DNA of 64,000 nucleotides from an uncultured Rothia sp. (lineage in GTDB: Bacteria; Actinomycetota; Actinomycetes; Actinomycetales; Micrococcaceae). The stretch spans positions 62,001 to 126,000 of the forward strand of contig CAMIIO010000003.1 in the NCBI GenBank assembly GCA_946221065.1. Reading direction: 5' to 3'. This document shows positions 17,410 to 26,472 of the stretch, piece by piece (within the stretch, counting starts at the first letter, position 1; each line of letters begins with the position of its first letter). The notes below the pieces were generated by a model. The model ran no database searches, was not told the origin of the DNA, and worked only from the letters and a program-made list of their open reading frames with translations. The position numbers and the translations under genes are program-made.

Positions 17410-20400
17410 ATGTTTAAGAAAGTTCTTGTTGCTAACCGTGGCGAGATCGCGGTACGTGCATATCGTGCAGCGTACGAGCTCGGCGCTAAAACGGTTGGCG
17501 TTTTTCCCTTCGAGGACCGGTACTCTATTCACCGCCAGCAGGCAGATGAGGCTTACCCCATCGGTGAAGAGGGCCACCCCGTCCGCGCATACTTGGATGT
17601 TGATGAAATCATCCGCGTAGCAAAGGAATCTGGCGCAGACGCCATTTACCCCGGTTATGGTTTCCTCTCCGAGAATCCTGAATTGGCTCGTGCTGCTGCC
17701 GACAACGGCATTACCTTTATTGGTCCGCCCCCGGAAGTTTTGGAACTTGCCGGAGACAAAGTAAAGGCGCTAAAGGCTGCTCGCCGTGCGGGAATCCCTG
17801 TTCTAGCGTCTTCCGAGCCATCTAAAGACACCGATTACCTCATTGCTGAAGCCGAGAAGATTGGTTTCCCCATCTTCGTCAAGGCTGTTGCCGGTGGTGG
17901 TGGACGCGGTATGCGCCGTGTGGAAACCCGCGAAGCTTTGAATGATGCGCTTGCCTCTGCAATGCGCGAGGCAGAAACCGCGTTCGGTGATCCCACTGTA
18001 TTCCTTGAGCAGGCTGTGTTGCGTCCTCGTCACATCGAGGTGCAGATTCTTGCCGATGGCGAAGGTAACGTGGTTCACCTCTTTGAGCGTGATTGCTCCC
18101 TGCAGCGTCGTCACCAGAAGGTTGTAGAGATTGCTCCCGCTCCAAATCTAGACGACGACATCCGCCAGGCGCTCTTCCGCGACGCCGTCAAGTTCGCTAA
18201 AGAACTGGGTTACGCTAACGCCGGAACCGTGGAGTTCTTGGTGGACACCGCCGGTGAGCGTGCCGGTCAGCACGTGTTCATTGAGATGAACCCTCGTATT
18301 CAGGTGGAACACACCGTGACCGAGGAAGTCACCGATGTGGATCTCGTTCAGTCACAGATGCGTATCGCTGCCGGTGAGACTCTTGAAGACTTGGGTATTC
18401 GCCAGGACGAACTTCGCGTACGCGGTGCGGCTCTGCAATGCCGTATTACCACAGAGGATCCCACCAATGGTTTCCAGCCCGACGTTGGAAAGGTAACCTA
18501 CTACCGTTCCGCAGGTGGCTCCGGTATCCGTCTTGACGGCGGTACGGTATACACCGGTGCACAGATTTCTCCGCACTTTGACTCAATGCTCGTTAAGCTC
18601 ACCTGCCGCGGTCGCGATTTCAAGTCCGCTGTGCAGCGTGCTCAGCGTGCCTTGGCAGAGTTCCGTATTCGCGGTGTATCTACCAACATTCCTTTCGTTC
18701 AGGCAGTGCTGGAAGACCCCACTTTCCAAGCTGGTGAAGTTTCCACTCCGTTCATCGACGAGCACCCCGAGCTAATTGGTAAGAAGGCAACCGGAGACCG
18801 CGGAACCAAGGCATTGAAGTACCTTGCCGAGGTAACGGTTAACCAGCCACACGGTCCTCGTATCGAGGGTCCGGATCCCCGTAATAAGCTACCTCATTAC
18901 CCCGGCGATAAGTCGGAGGAGCCTTACCGCTCTCCCTTCGATGAGTCTGACCACCAGCCTCCTGCCGGTTGGCGTCAGAAGCTCCAGGAGCTTGGTCCCG
19001 AAGGTTTTGCTAAGGCTCTGCGCGAGTACAAGCCGGTAGCTATCACGGACACCACGTTCCGTGACGCACACCAGTCACTGCTGGCAACCCGTGTACGTAC
19101 CCGCGACCTGCTAGCAGCAGCTCCTGCGGTTGCACACGTCACCCCCAACTTGCTTTCGATGGAGGCTTGGGGCGGTGCTACCTACGACGTCGCACTACGC
19201 TTCCTCTCCGAGGATCCTTGGGAGCGTTTGGCTCACCTGCGCAAGGCAATGCCGAACATCCCGATTCAGATGCTTCTGCGCGGTCGTAACACCGTGGGCT
19301 ACACCCCGTACCCCACCGACGTCACCGACGCTTTCGTGAAGGAAGCCGCAGAAACCGGCGTGGACATCTTCCGTATCTTTGATGCGCTGAACGATGTTTC
19401 CCAGATGGCTCCCGCTATTGAGGCCGTTCGCAAGACCGGCACCGCCGTAGCCGAGGTTGCACTGTGCTACACCGGTAACCTGCTTGATCCGAATGAGAAG
19501 GTTTACACCCTCGATTACTACCTGGATCTGGCTCAGCAGATTGTTGACGCCGGCGCGCACATCATTGCGATCAAGGATATGGCTGGTCTGCTTCGTCCCG
19601 AAGCTGCACGCAAGCTCGTGACCGCTCTGCGTGAACGTTTTGACCTCCCGGTTCACCTACACACCCACGATACTGCCGGTGGTCAGGTGGCAACCTTGAC
19701 CGCAGCAATTGAAGCTGGTGTGGACGCCGTTGACGTTGCCACCGCAACGATGGCAGGTACGACCTCGCAGCCTTCTGCTTCTGCTTTGTTAGCAGCATTG
19801 GATGGCACCGAGCGTTACCCCGAGATCGATCTGGACGCCGTGCTTTCCCTCGAGCCTTATTGGGAAGCAGTCCGCAAGATTTACAAGCCTTTCGAGAACG
19901 GCTTAACCTCTCCAACCGGTCGCGTGTACAACCACGAGATTCCTGGCGGACAGCTCTCGAATCTCCGCGCACAGGCAACTGCTCTGGGCTTGTCAGATCG
20001 CTTTGAGGCTATCGAAGACATGTACGCGGCAGCTAACGGCATGCTCGGCAACATCGTGAAGGTTACCCCCTCCTCAAAGGTTGTGGGTGACCTCGCCCTG
20101 CAGCTGGTGGGTATGGGAGTTGACCCTGAAGAGTTCGAGAAGAACCCCCAGAGTTTTGACGTTCCCGACTCCGTGATTGGTTTCTTGAACGGCGAACTCG
20201 GTACTCCTCCTGCAGGTTGGCCCGAACCCTTCCGTAGCCGCGCGCTGGAAGGTCGTAAGCTGCACAAGCCTGCACTTACTGAGGTTTCTAAGGAAGATCT
20301 GGAAGCACTTAATAGCGATTCCGAGACTCGCCGCGCAACCCTCAACCGTTTGCTGTTCCCCGCACCTACCCGTGACTTCGAGAAGGCGCAAGCGGAGTAT

Positions 20401-20859
20401 GGCGACGTATCTATCATCCACACCCGCGACTTCCTCTACGGCATGATGAAGAACCGCGAGCACGTGATTTCGCTGGGTAAGGGTGTGCGCATGATTGCTA
20501 CCTTGCTGGCAATCTCCGAGCCGGATGAGAAGGGTATGCGTCACGTATTCTGCACCCTGAACGGACAGGCTCGTACCGTCGTTGTTCGTGACAACTCGGT
20601 TGAGTCTAAGGTGAAGGAAAACGAGAAGGCAGATTCCGCGAATGAGGGTCACATTGGTGCTCCGTTCGCAGGTGGTGTGTCCGTAACCGTGGCACCTGGC
20701 GACAAGGTTAACGCCGGTGATCAGGTGGCAACTATTGAGGCTATGAAGATGGAAGCATCGATTACCTCCCCGGTTGCCGGTACTGTTGAGCGCGTGGTCT
20801 TTGACGACGTCGCACAGGTACAAGGCGGCGACTTGCTGATCGTTTTGAAGACCGACTAA
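17410..20859 (+). CDS. pyc: Pyruvate carboxylase
   Basis: Pyc is a biotin enzyme that carboxylates pyruvate to oxaloacetate to refill the citric acid cycle. The 1149-residue single-chain protein has the full domain order: biotin carboxylase (residues 1-450, with the ATP-grasp loop KAVAGGGGRGMRR), carboxyltransferase (about 540-1000, starting ITDTTFRDAHQSLLATR), and C-terminal biotin carrier with Lys1113 in EAMKMEAS. The start at 17410 has GAGAGGAA upstream. It is divergent from the ParA-like gene and ends at a very long hairpin. Confidence 0.97.
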   Translation: MFKKVLVANRGEIAVRAYRAAYELGAKTVGVFPFEDRYSIHRQQADEAYPIGEEGHPVRAYLDVDEIIRVAKESGADAIYPGYGFLSENPELARAAADNGITFIGPPPEVLELAGDKVKALKAARRAGIPVLASSEPSKDTDYLIAEAEKIGFPIFVKAVAGGGGRGMRRVETREALNDALASAMREAETAFGDPTVFLEQAVLRPRHIEVQILADGEGNVVHLFERDCSLQRRHQKVVEIAPAPNLDDDIRQALFRDAVKFAKELGYANAGTVEFLVDTAGERAGQHVFIEMNPRIQVEHTVTEEVTDVDLVQSQMRIAAGETLEDLGIRQDELRVRGAALQCRITTEDPTNGFQPDVGKVTYYRSAGGSGIRLDGGTVYTGAQISPHFDSMLVKLTCRGRDFKSAVQRAQRALAEFRIRGVSTNIPFVQAVLEDPTFQAGEVSTPFIDEHPELIGKKATGDRGTKALKYLAEVTVNQPHGPRIEGPDPRNKLPHYPGDKSEEPYRSPFDESDHQPPAGWRQKLQELGPEGFAKALREYKPVAITDTTFRDAHQSLLATRVRTRDLLAAAPAVAHVTPNLLSMEAWGGATYDVALRFLSEDPWERLAHLRKAMPNIPIQMLLRGRNTVGYTPYPTDVTDAFVKEAAETGVDIFRIFDALNDVSQMAPAIEAVRKTGTAVAEVALCYTGNLLDPNEKVYTLDYYLDLAQQIVDAGAHIIAIKDMAGLLRPEAARKLVTALRERFDLPVHLHTHDTAGGQVATLTAAIEAGVDAVDVATATMAGTTSQPSASALLAALDGTERYPEIDLDAVLSLEPYWEAVRKIYKPFENGLTSPTGRVYNHEIPGGQLSNLRAQATALGLSDRFEAIEDMYAAANGMLGNIVKVTPSSKVVGDLALQLVGMGVDPEEFEKNPQSFDVPDSVIGFLNGELGTPPAGWPEPFRSRALEGRKLHKPALTEVSKEDLEALNSDSETRRATLNRLLFPAPTRDFEKAQAEYGDVSIIHTRDFLYGMMKNREHVISLGKGVRMIATLLAISEPDEKGMRHVFCTLNGQARTVVVRDNSVESKVKENEKADSANEGHIGAPFAGGVSVTVAPGDKVNAGDQVATIEAMKMEASITSPVAGTVERVVFDDVAQVQGGDLLIVLKTD

Positions 20860-20873
20860 TCTTCGACTCCCGC

Positions 20874-20935
20874 CGTTGAGGTGTCAAAAATGGCTGAGAA
20901 TCTTTTGATTCTCAGCCATTTTTGACACCTCAACG
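20874..20935. repeat. 29-bp perfect hairpin, outer arm shared with 22656-22720
   Basis: Bases 20874-20902 and 20907-20935 form a perfect 29-bp stem with a TTTT loop, between the convergent ends of pyc and the frameshifted membrane-protein gene. It can terminate both. The outer arm begins CGTTGAGGTGTCAA and is repeated in a second hairpin 1.8 kb away, where the inner stem differs. That makes it look like a repeated element as well as a terminator. Confidence 0.75.
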
Positions 20936-20963
20936 CATTTTTATGAGGGTTTCGTAGGCGGGT

Positions 20964-21206
20964 CTAGTCTGCGCTGTGTTTAGTCCAGACGACGCCGTCC
21001 GGGGAAGTGTAGCGGTCCGGCTCACCACGATCTTGTACCCAGTTGGGGTAGTGTAAATCTATTTCATACGTTCCCTCGGAAAGGCGAGCATCTTCAAGGA
21101 ATGTTTGGCTGTTGAGCGTACTATCTATGCCATCGGGGGAAAAAAGTTGCCAGGTAGCTCCGCCGTCGAGAGAATAGAAGGTCTCTCCGCCATCGCTTCC
21201 ACCCCG
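20964..21206 (-). pseudogene. Out-of-frame C-terminal part of the Asp-box membrane protein
   Basis: This is the continuation, in another frame, of the membrane protein encoded upstream on the same strand. It reads GGETFYSLDGGATWQLFSPDG and later YTSPDGVVW, two copies of the S-x-D-G-x-x-W pattern of Asp-box (BNR-type) repeats. It has no start codon of its own with a ribosome site. A missing G in the run of four Gs (plus-strand CCCC at 21202-21205) would explain the break, and restoring it gives one 369-residue protein ending at 20964. Confidence 0.6.
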
Positions 21207-22072
21207 ATGCCGAACACTAGAAACCGAGAAGTTGGGGCATTTATCTGATAGACCTCGCCTTTCATCCCTAATGTGGTAATTTCTCCGCCGGTTACCCATG
21301 TGCCGGCCACCTTTTCGGCACTGACAAAAGAGCCGTTGGCGGCAAAAACGCCAAATTCACTAGCCGTTGTGTCAGCGTCTTGGACCGGAACTTTTGTGAT
21401 GAGTTGCTGTTCTTCAACGGTTGCGGGGATGGCGGGAGGAACCGTGGGGGTGGGTAGCGCGGGCGGGGTTTGCTCATTGGGGCTGGCTGAGGAGGGACTC
21501 GCTGAGGTAAGAGGAGGTGCGTTCTCTGAAGAATCAGAAGCCGAGTAGCCTGGTGCTACAGACGCGGGACAATTGCTGGGGCGAAGGATAAACCAGCTTG
21601 CGGGCTCATAGCAGGTTGCGTTCCGAGCACGGAGCGGTTCCTCCCAATAAACGTAGGTTGTTTCCTCATTTGTATTTGTGGTACTGAAGGGAGCACCGAA
21701 AAGGACTATGCCAATCATCATGAGGGTTCCGTAGGCACCGATGAAAAATCCTGCACTCAATACTAAAACTAACCCCAGAATATGTAGCGTGGGCGAAGAG
21801 TCTTGAGATGAACGAGTAGGAGCATGAATGACTCCCCACCACAGCATGATGCTTTGAACCAGAAATACCCAGCCCGAGATGACGCAGCTCAGGGCTACAA
21901 CAGTGTAGAGCCACGGCATGAGATAACGGTGACCAAACCATGTCGCTAAGAAGGTGACGATAAAGACGATGATGTTGATTGCCCAGTGCTGTTTGAGAGA
22001 TAACGGCGAAGAATCTAACGGATGAGTAGAAGCACTCTTGGCGAGTGAGAGGTGTTGATTAGTGGCTGGCAT
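21125..22072 (-). CDS. Unrecognised membrane protein with C-terminal ectodomain, probably frameshifted
   Basis: I do not recognise the family. As read, it is 315 residues: a polar N-terminus, four hydrophobic helices between about residues 28 and 128 with IMLWWGVIH at the end of the second, then a two-Cys segment (CYEPASWFILRPSNC), a Pro/Ser/Thr-rich linker and a beta-rich C-terminal domain. The last 20 to 25 residues of this frame are probably wrong: another frame continues with Asp-box repeats to 20964. Its start overlaps the upstream gene by 14 bases, and the two resemble each other, so they form an operon of probable paralogues. A role at the cell surface is inference. Confidence 0.6.
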   Translation of the reverse strand: MPATNQHLSLAKSASTHPLDSSPLSLKQHWAINIIVFIVTFLATWFGHRYLMPWLYTVVALSCVISGWVFLVQSIMLWWGVIHAPTRSSQDSSPTLHILGLVLVLSAGFFIGAYGTLMMIGIVLFGAPFSTTNTNEETTYVYWEEPLRARNATCYEPASWFILRPSNCPASVAPGYSASDSSENAPPLTSASPSSASPNEQTPPALPTPTVPPAIPATVEEQQLITKVPVQDADTTASEFGVFAANGSFVSAEKVAGTWVTGGEITTLGMKGEVYQINAPTSRFLVFGIGVEAMAERPSILSTAELPGNFFPPMA

Positions 22073-22631
22073 GGCAACTCACTTTTTCGAAGATTTGATT
22101 CTTCATGAGAAACAGTCCGCTGGGGTAGTGAAGCGTGCAGACCCCGCTGGCGTCGATGTGGCGATAGACCAGCCTATCGTGGGAATCGTGGGTGAGGTCG
22201 TATTCTTGGGCTGTTTGATAGGTGCTGGCACCACCAATGCCCCACAGAGGTATGAGGGCTATAACCATGATGAAGCTCAAGGCTATTTTACCGATGAGGT
22301 GTATTGGATGTAGCAGATAGTGGTGTCTGTGGCTAGAGCTTTTCCAACGGATAACCTGCCACCAGAGGATCAACATGACAAGGGTGATAGATGCGAGTGT
22401 TAGCGTTGCTAACAAGGTAATAACCCAGGGCTGAAAAGACTGACCAGCATGGTTAAGTCGCTCGTCGATTTCAAAAACTCGGTATCCCAGGTAGCTGATG
22501 ATTTCTAACGCTAGAATGACGGAGCTAGTAGAGAACATCATAATTAGCGCGGATTCGCTGAGCATAGGGGAGTCAGATAAAGAATGGTGAGGGATAGCAG
22601 AAGTTTGTGCTTCCTCGCTGTAGGAGGTCAT
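22059..22631 (-). CDS. Unrecognised membrane protein, probable paralogue of its neighbour
   Basis: I do not recognise the family. The 190-residue protein has three hydrophobic helices (about residues 27-50, 70-93, 112-135), with LILWWQVIRW after the second, a linker beginning the third helix with HLIGK, and a C-terminal tail with two cysteines (CTLHYPSGLFLMK...SCH). The LWWxVI motif and two-Cys tail match the next gene, which it overlaps by 14 bases. The ATG at 22631 is chosen because the longer open frame would start inside the hairpin at 22656-22720. The ribosome site is weak, and only 24 bases separate the start from the hairpin. Confidence 0.6.
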   Translation of the reverse strand: MTSYSEEAQTSAIPHHSLSDSPMLSESALIMMFSTSSVILALEIISYLGYRVFEIDERLNHAGQSFQPWVITLLATLTLASITLVMLILWWQVIRWKSSSHRHHYLLHPIHLIGKIALSFIMVIALIPLWGIGGASTYQTAQEYDLTHDSHDRLVYRHIDASGVCTLHYPSGLFLMKNQIFEKVSCHASH

Positions 22632-22655
22632 TGCTCTAGTGTAAACGTGTCTACA

Positions 22656-22720
22656 TCGTTGAGGTGTCAATAATGTGCACTTTTCGCGCATAAAAGTGCA
22701 TATTATTGACACCTCAACGA
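22656..22720. repeat. 29-bp hairpin between divergent genes, outer arm shared with 20874-20935
   Basis: Bases 22656-22684 pair with 22692-22720 with one G-T pair and a 7-base loop. The outer arm CGTTGAGGTGTCAA plus AATG after one changed base is the same as in the hairpin at 20874-20935, while the apical half is different but still self-complementary. It stands between two divergently transcribed genes, where a terminator is not needed. Confidence 0.7.
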
Positions 22721-22832
22721 AATCACTAGGTGCTAGGTTCAGTGATTTTCTTTTCGAGGTGGAGCAAAGAGCTCGATTCGATAAGCTAGAACTAATCAGT
22801 TTTTATACAAGATTAGGCAGGGAAAGGTTCTT

Positions 22833-24245
22833 ATGTCAGAGGTAGAAGAATTTGATCTCATCATCATTGGCTCCGGCTCCGGTAACTCGATTATCAATGA
22901 AGAGTGGGATAACAAAAAGGTAGCCATCATTGACGGGGGTACGTTCGGTGGCACCTGCCTGAACTTTGGGTGCATTCCCACCAAGCAGTACGTGTACCCT
23001 GCAACTGTGGCACACACTGCCACGCACATCGAAGATCTTGGGGTCAAAGCGCAGATTACTTCGGTGGACTGGAAAGCCATGCGCGATCGCATTTTCAAAC
23101 GGATTGACGCCATCTCTGACGGCGGACTCGATTATCGCAAGGGGCTAGATAACGTCACCGTTTTCCAGGAATACGTTACCTTTACTGGAACCCACGAACT
23201 ACGGACGTCGTCAGGAAAGACGCTTCACGGCAAGCAGATTGTGATTGCTGCCGGTTCCCGCACCAATATTCCGGATGTACCCGGAACCGATTTGCCCATG
23301 GTTCATACCTCGGATACCGTGATGCGGATTGAAGAATTTCCGCAGCGCGTCGTCGTCATCGGTGGTGGTTTTATTGCCGCCGAGTTCGCGCATATCTTTA
23401 GTGGGCTGGGAGCTTCTGTGACTCAGGCGAATCGAAGCGAAACTCTGTTGCGCGCCTATGACCAGGAGATCGTGGAACGGTTCAAACGAGAAGCCGGTAA
23501 ACAATGGGACGTGCGTCTTAACTACGGGCTGAGCAAAATTGAACAGCTTGATGACGGCGCCGCTCGCGTCTTCTTTGACCACAACGGCAAGCAGGAAACC
23601 ATTGACGCGGATCTAGTGTTGATCGCTACTGGACGCACTCCCAACTCAGATACCCTTGACGCCGCCACATATTTTGATGTGCGCGATTCGGGCGGTATTG
23701 AGGTGGATCGTTTTCACCGTGTGCTTTCCGGCGGAAACCCTGTGGACGGCGTCTTCGCGCTGGGAGATATCAGCTCTCAGCATCTGCTCAAGCACGTGGC
23801 GAATGCGGAGATGCGTACGGTGCAGCACAACCTCACTCACCCCGACTCAATGCGCGAAACCGATGAGCGGTATGTCCCCGCTGCCGTATTTACTCACCCG
23901 CAGATTGCCTGCGTGGGACTTACCGAGGACGAAGCCCGTCAGAAGGGACAGCGGGAAGGCTTCGAGATTACGGTGAAAGTGCAGAACTTTGGCGACGTCG
24001 CCTACGGCTGGGCAATGGAAGATCAGGTAGGTCTGTGCAAGCTGATTGCTCGTAAAGACACCGGTGAATTATTGGGAGCACATCTGATTGGTGAGGAATC
24101 TTCTCTACTGATTCAGCCACTGATCCAGGCCATGAGTTTTGGGCTGAGTGCGCAGGATATGGCGCGCGGGCAGTTCTGGATTCACCCGGCTCTTACTGAA
24201 GTTGTAGAGAATGCGTTGCTGGGGCTGGAACTGGATGCCAGCTAA
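22833..24245 (+). CDS. mtr: Mycothione reductase
   Basis: Mtr is an FAD and NADPH flavoprotein that reduces oxidised mycothiol, keeping the actinobacterial thiol pool reduced. The 470-residue protein has the FAD-binding IIIGSGSGNSI at its N-terminus, the redox disulfide Cys42-Cys47 in GGTCLNFGCIPTK, an NADPH fold (VVVIGGGFIAAEFA), and the C-terminal dimer domain with the HPALTEVVENAL segment holding the active-site His. The unusual GNSI after the FAD glycines is typical of Mtr rather than lipoamide dehydrogenase. AAAGG stands upstream of the start. Confidence 0.92.
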   Translation: MSEVEEFDLIIIGSGSGNSIINEEWDNKKVAIIDGGTFGGTCLNFGCIPTKQYVYPATVAHTATHIEDLGVKAQITSVDWKAMRDRIFKRIDAISDGGLDYRKGLDNVTVFQEYVTFTGTHELRTSSGKTLHGKQIVIAAGSRTNIPDVPGTDLPMVHTSDTVMRIEEFPQRVVVIGGGFIAAEFAHIFSGLGASVTQANRSETLLRAYDQEIVERFKREAGKQWDVRLNYGLSKIEQLDDGAARVFFDHNGKQETIDADLVLIATGRTPNSDTLDAATYFDVRDSGGIEVDRFHRVLSGGNPVDGVFALGDISSQHLLKHVANAEMRTVQHNLTHPDSMRETDERYVPAAVFTHPQIACVGLTEDEARQKGQREGFEITVKVQNFGDVAYGWAMEDQVGLCKLIARKDTGELLGAHLIGEESSLLIQPLIQAMSFGLSAQDMARGQFWIHPALTEVVENALLGLELDAS

Positions 24246-24311
24246 AACTCGCTACGCTTACTTTACTCAGTAGGTGTTGATTTGCCCAGTTGAAGTGCGG
24301 CTAGCAGAAGA

Positions 24312-24355
24312 GTGCCGGGGTTCATCACAGCATGATGAACCCCGGCACATTTCTT
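24312..24355. terminator. Bidirectional terminator between mtr and the acyl-CoA ligase
   Basis: A 16-bp perfect GC-rich stem (24312-24327 with 24333-24348, GTGCCGGGG...) with a 5-base loop lies between the convergent genes and is followed by a short T-rich stretch. Confidence 0.8.
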
Positions 24356-24399
24356 GGCAGAACAAGAAGGCTAGAAATAGCTAAAAGCCGTTTTAGCTC

Positions 24400-26472
24400 C
24401 TATTTTTCATCGAGCTCCGGTGCTGTTTCCTTGTCTTCTGAGGTGTTCTGCTGTTCCGTGTTTTTCTCGGCGTCGTCAGTCTCGCTGGCAAGGAACTTAG
24501 GTTGCAGGGATTTAATCTGCTCACCCATTTCCCTGAGCTTCACTTCGGTATCGTGTTTGATTTCTTCGAGCTTTTCGGCGCGTTCGGCACGTTTTACCTC
24601 GGCACGTTCCACGCGCTTGACGTTGTATTCCTGCAACTTCTTACGTTGTTCCGTAACGGAGTCTTTGGTGCGGTTATACATATCGTCAATGTAGGAAGAA
24701 AATTCTTTCATGATGACGGGCCGCTTAATCTTCTGCGAGGGGGTGAGGTGTCCGTCTTCTTCCGTGAAATCGCGGTTGAGGATGCGGAACTCGCGGATGG
24801 ACTCGGCGCGGGAGACAAAGGTGTTGGCGTCGTCAATGAATTTCTGGATAGCTTCACGCACGGTGGGGTTGATGGAGGCGTCGGAGATACTCATATCGCG
24901 GGGCAGCCCCAGGTGCTCAAGCTGATCCGGCAGGGTATCGGGGTCAAGGGTAACCATAGCCGCAATAAAGGGTTTTTCGTCGCCAACAAGCATGGCGTTA
25001 GACACCATAGGTGAGGTACGGAGTCGGTCTTCGGCGGATCCGGGAATCACGTTTTTACCGCCGGCGGTCACAATAATTTCTTTCTTGCGACCCACAATGC
25101 GAATGTATCCGCGCTCATCAAATTGGGCGAGGTCACCTGTGCGGAGCCACCCGTCTTCGGTGAAGGCGATGGCGTCCTCTTCGGGGTTCTTGTAGTAGCC
25201 GGAAATGACACCGACGCCACGCAGTTCAAGCTCGCCGTCTTCGGCAATACGTGCTTCGGCTCCGGGAATCAACGGACCAACATTACCTACTTCAAATGCG
25301 CGGGTGCGTCCCACGGCAATAGATCCGGTGGTTTCCGTCATACCGTAACCTTCAATGACTTTCACGCCGATAGCGTGGAAGAAATGACCAAGGCGAGGGT
25401 TAAGTGCGCCGCCACCGGAAACGGCATATTTAACCTTGCCACCCAGGGCTTTACGCAGCTGAGAGTACACCAATTTGTCGTACATCTTGTACTGCAGATC
25501 AAGCTTTGTGGAGACTTTCCCTGCAATAGCGGCTTCGGACCATTCGAGGGCAACATTAACCGAGCGCTGAAAGAGCGCGGCATTTACTTTTCCACCCTGC
25601 TGCGCTTTACGTTCGGAAGCTTCAAAGATTTTTTCAAAAACGCGTGGAACCACTAACAGGAAATTGGGTTTGAAAGAGTCAAGATCGGCGGTGAGGTTTT
25701 TGATATTGGGGGAGTGCCCCACAACTACGCCGGCGTCGATGCAGAGGATTTGAACTTCACGCGCTAATACGTGTGCCATGGGCAGGAAAATAATGGTGGA
25801 GTTACCTTCTTGTGCTACGTTGGGTTCGCACACACGTACCTGGGCAGAGAGACGTACAAAGTTACCGTGCGTGAGTTCGCATCCCTTAGGCCGTCCCGTG
25901 GTTCCCGAGGTGTAGATAATAGAGGCGGTGTCGTCGAGGGTTGCCAGGGAACGACGCTTTTCCACCTCATCGTCGGAGAGATGGGCACCGGCGTCAACGA
26001 GTTTGTCGAGGTCTTTGTTGTCAATCACCCAGACGTTCTCTAGGGTCAATGGCTCAAACTCTGCGGCGTCCTCTATGACTGTGGCGAGCTTATCGGTTTC
26101 GACAAACACGGCTTTTGCTTCGGAGTGAGAAAGCGCCCACGCTGCCTGCGCTGGAGAAGATGTCTCATAGACTGGTACGGAGATGAGTCCCGCGTACCAG
26201 ATGGCAAAGTCGATGAGAGTCCATTCAAAGCGGGTACGGCTCATAATTCCCACGCGATCGCCCGGCTTTAGTCCGGCGTCAATCATACCTTTGGCAAGTT
26301 CGACTACCATTGTTTTGAACTCGGAGGCGCGAACGGGCACCCAGTTGCCAGAGGAACGTTGTACTTTATAAAGCACGGGGTCTGTGCTGTCCCTAACGCG
26401 ACGTTCGAGGATGCTGGTGAGGTTCTGATTTCGGTCAGAGACTACTGCCTCGGGCACTGCAACATGCTTCAT
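24400..26472 (-). CDS. Long-chain fatty-acid--CoA ligase (AMP-forming)
   Basis: This ligase activates fatty acids to acyl-CoA through an acyl-adenylate. The 690-residue protein shows the AMP-binding motif IIYTSGTTGRPKGCE (about residues 185-199), EGYGMTETTG and the late motif GWLRTGDLAQFDERGYIRIVGRKKE. Relatives in actinobacteria (FadD15 type) stop near residue 600; here about 90 more residues form a charged, probably coiled-coil and then acidic tail. The start codon overlaps the stop of the esterase gene upstream (ATGA), so both are translated together. The pairing suggests the esterase releases fatty acids that this enzyme activates. Confidence 0.9.
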   Translation of the reverse strand: MKHVAVPEAVVSDRNQNLTSILERRVRDSTDPVLYKVQRSSGNWVPVRASEFKTMVVELAKGMIDAGLKPGDRVGIMSRTRFEWTLIDFAIWYAGLISVPVYETSSPAQAAWALSHSEAKAVFVETDKLATVIEDAAEFEPLTLENVWVIDNKDLDKLVDAGAHLSDDEVEKRRSLATLDDTASIIYTSGTTGRPKGCELTHGNFVRLSAQVRVCEPNVAQEGNSTIIFLPMAHVLAREVQILCIDAGVVVGHSPNIKNLTADLDSFKPNFLLVVPRVFEKIFEASERKAQQGGKVNAALFQRSVNVALEWSEAAIAGKVSTKLDLQYKMYDKLVYSQLRKALGGKVKYAVSGGGALNPRLGHFFHAIGVKVIEGYGMTETTGSIAVGRTRAFEVGNVGPLIPGAEARIAEDGELELRGVGVISGYYKNPEEDAIAFTEDGWLRTGDLAQFDERGYIRIVGRKKEIIVTAGGKNVIPGSAEDRLRTSPMVSNAMLVGDEKPFIAAMVTLDPDTLPDQLEHLGLPRDMSISDASINPTVREAIQKFIDDANTFVSRAESIREFRILNRDFTEEDGHLTPSQKIKRPVIMKEFSSYIDDMYNRTKDSVTEQRKKLQEYNVKRVERAEVKRAERAEKLEEIKHDTEVKLREMGEQIKSLQPKFLASETDDAEKNTEQQNTSEDKETAPELDEK

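Noticed and set aside
20964..21299. Independent 111-residue gene at the end of the membrane-protein unit
   Set aside because: The first 30 residues overlap the larger frame and look like noise, no ribosome site is present, and only the part after the G-run looks like protein; it is the shifted end of the upstream gene.
22632..22712. Longer start for the first membrane protein
   Set aside because: The extra 27 codons run through the hairpin and give an unlikely Cys/Arg-rich peptide, so the ATG at 22631 is used.
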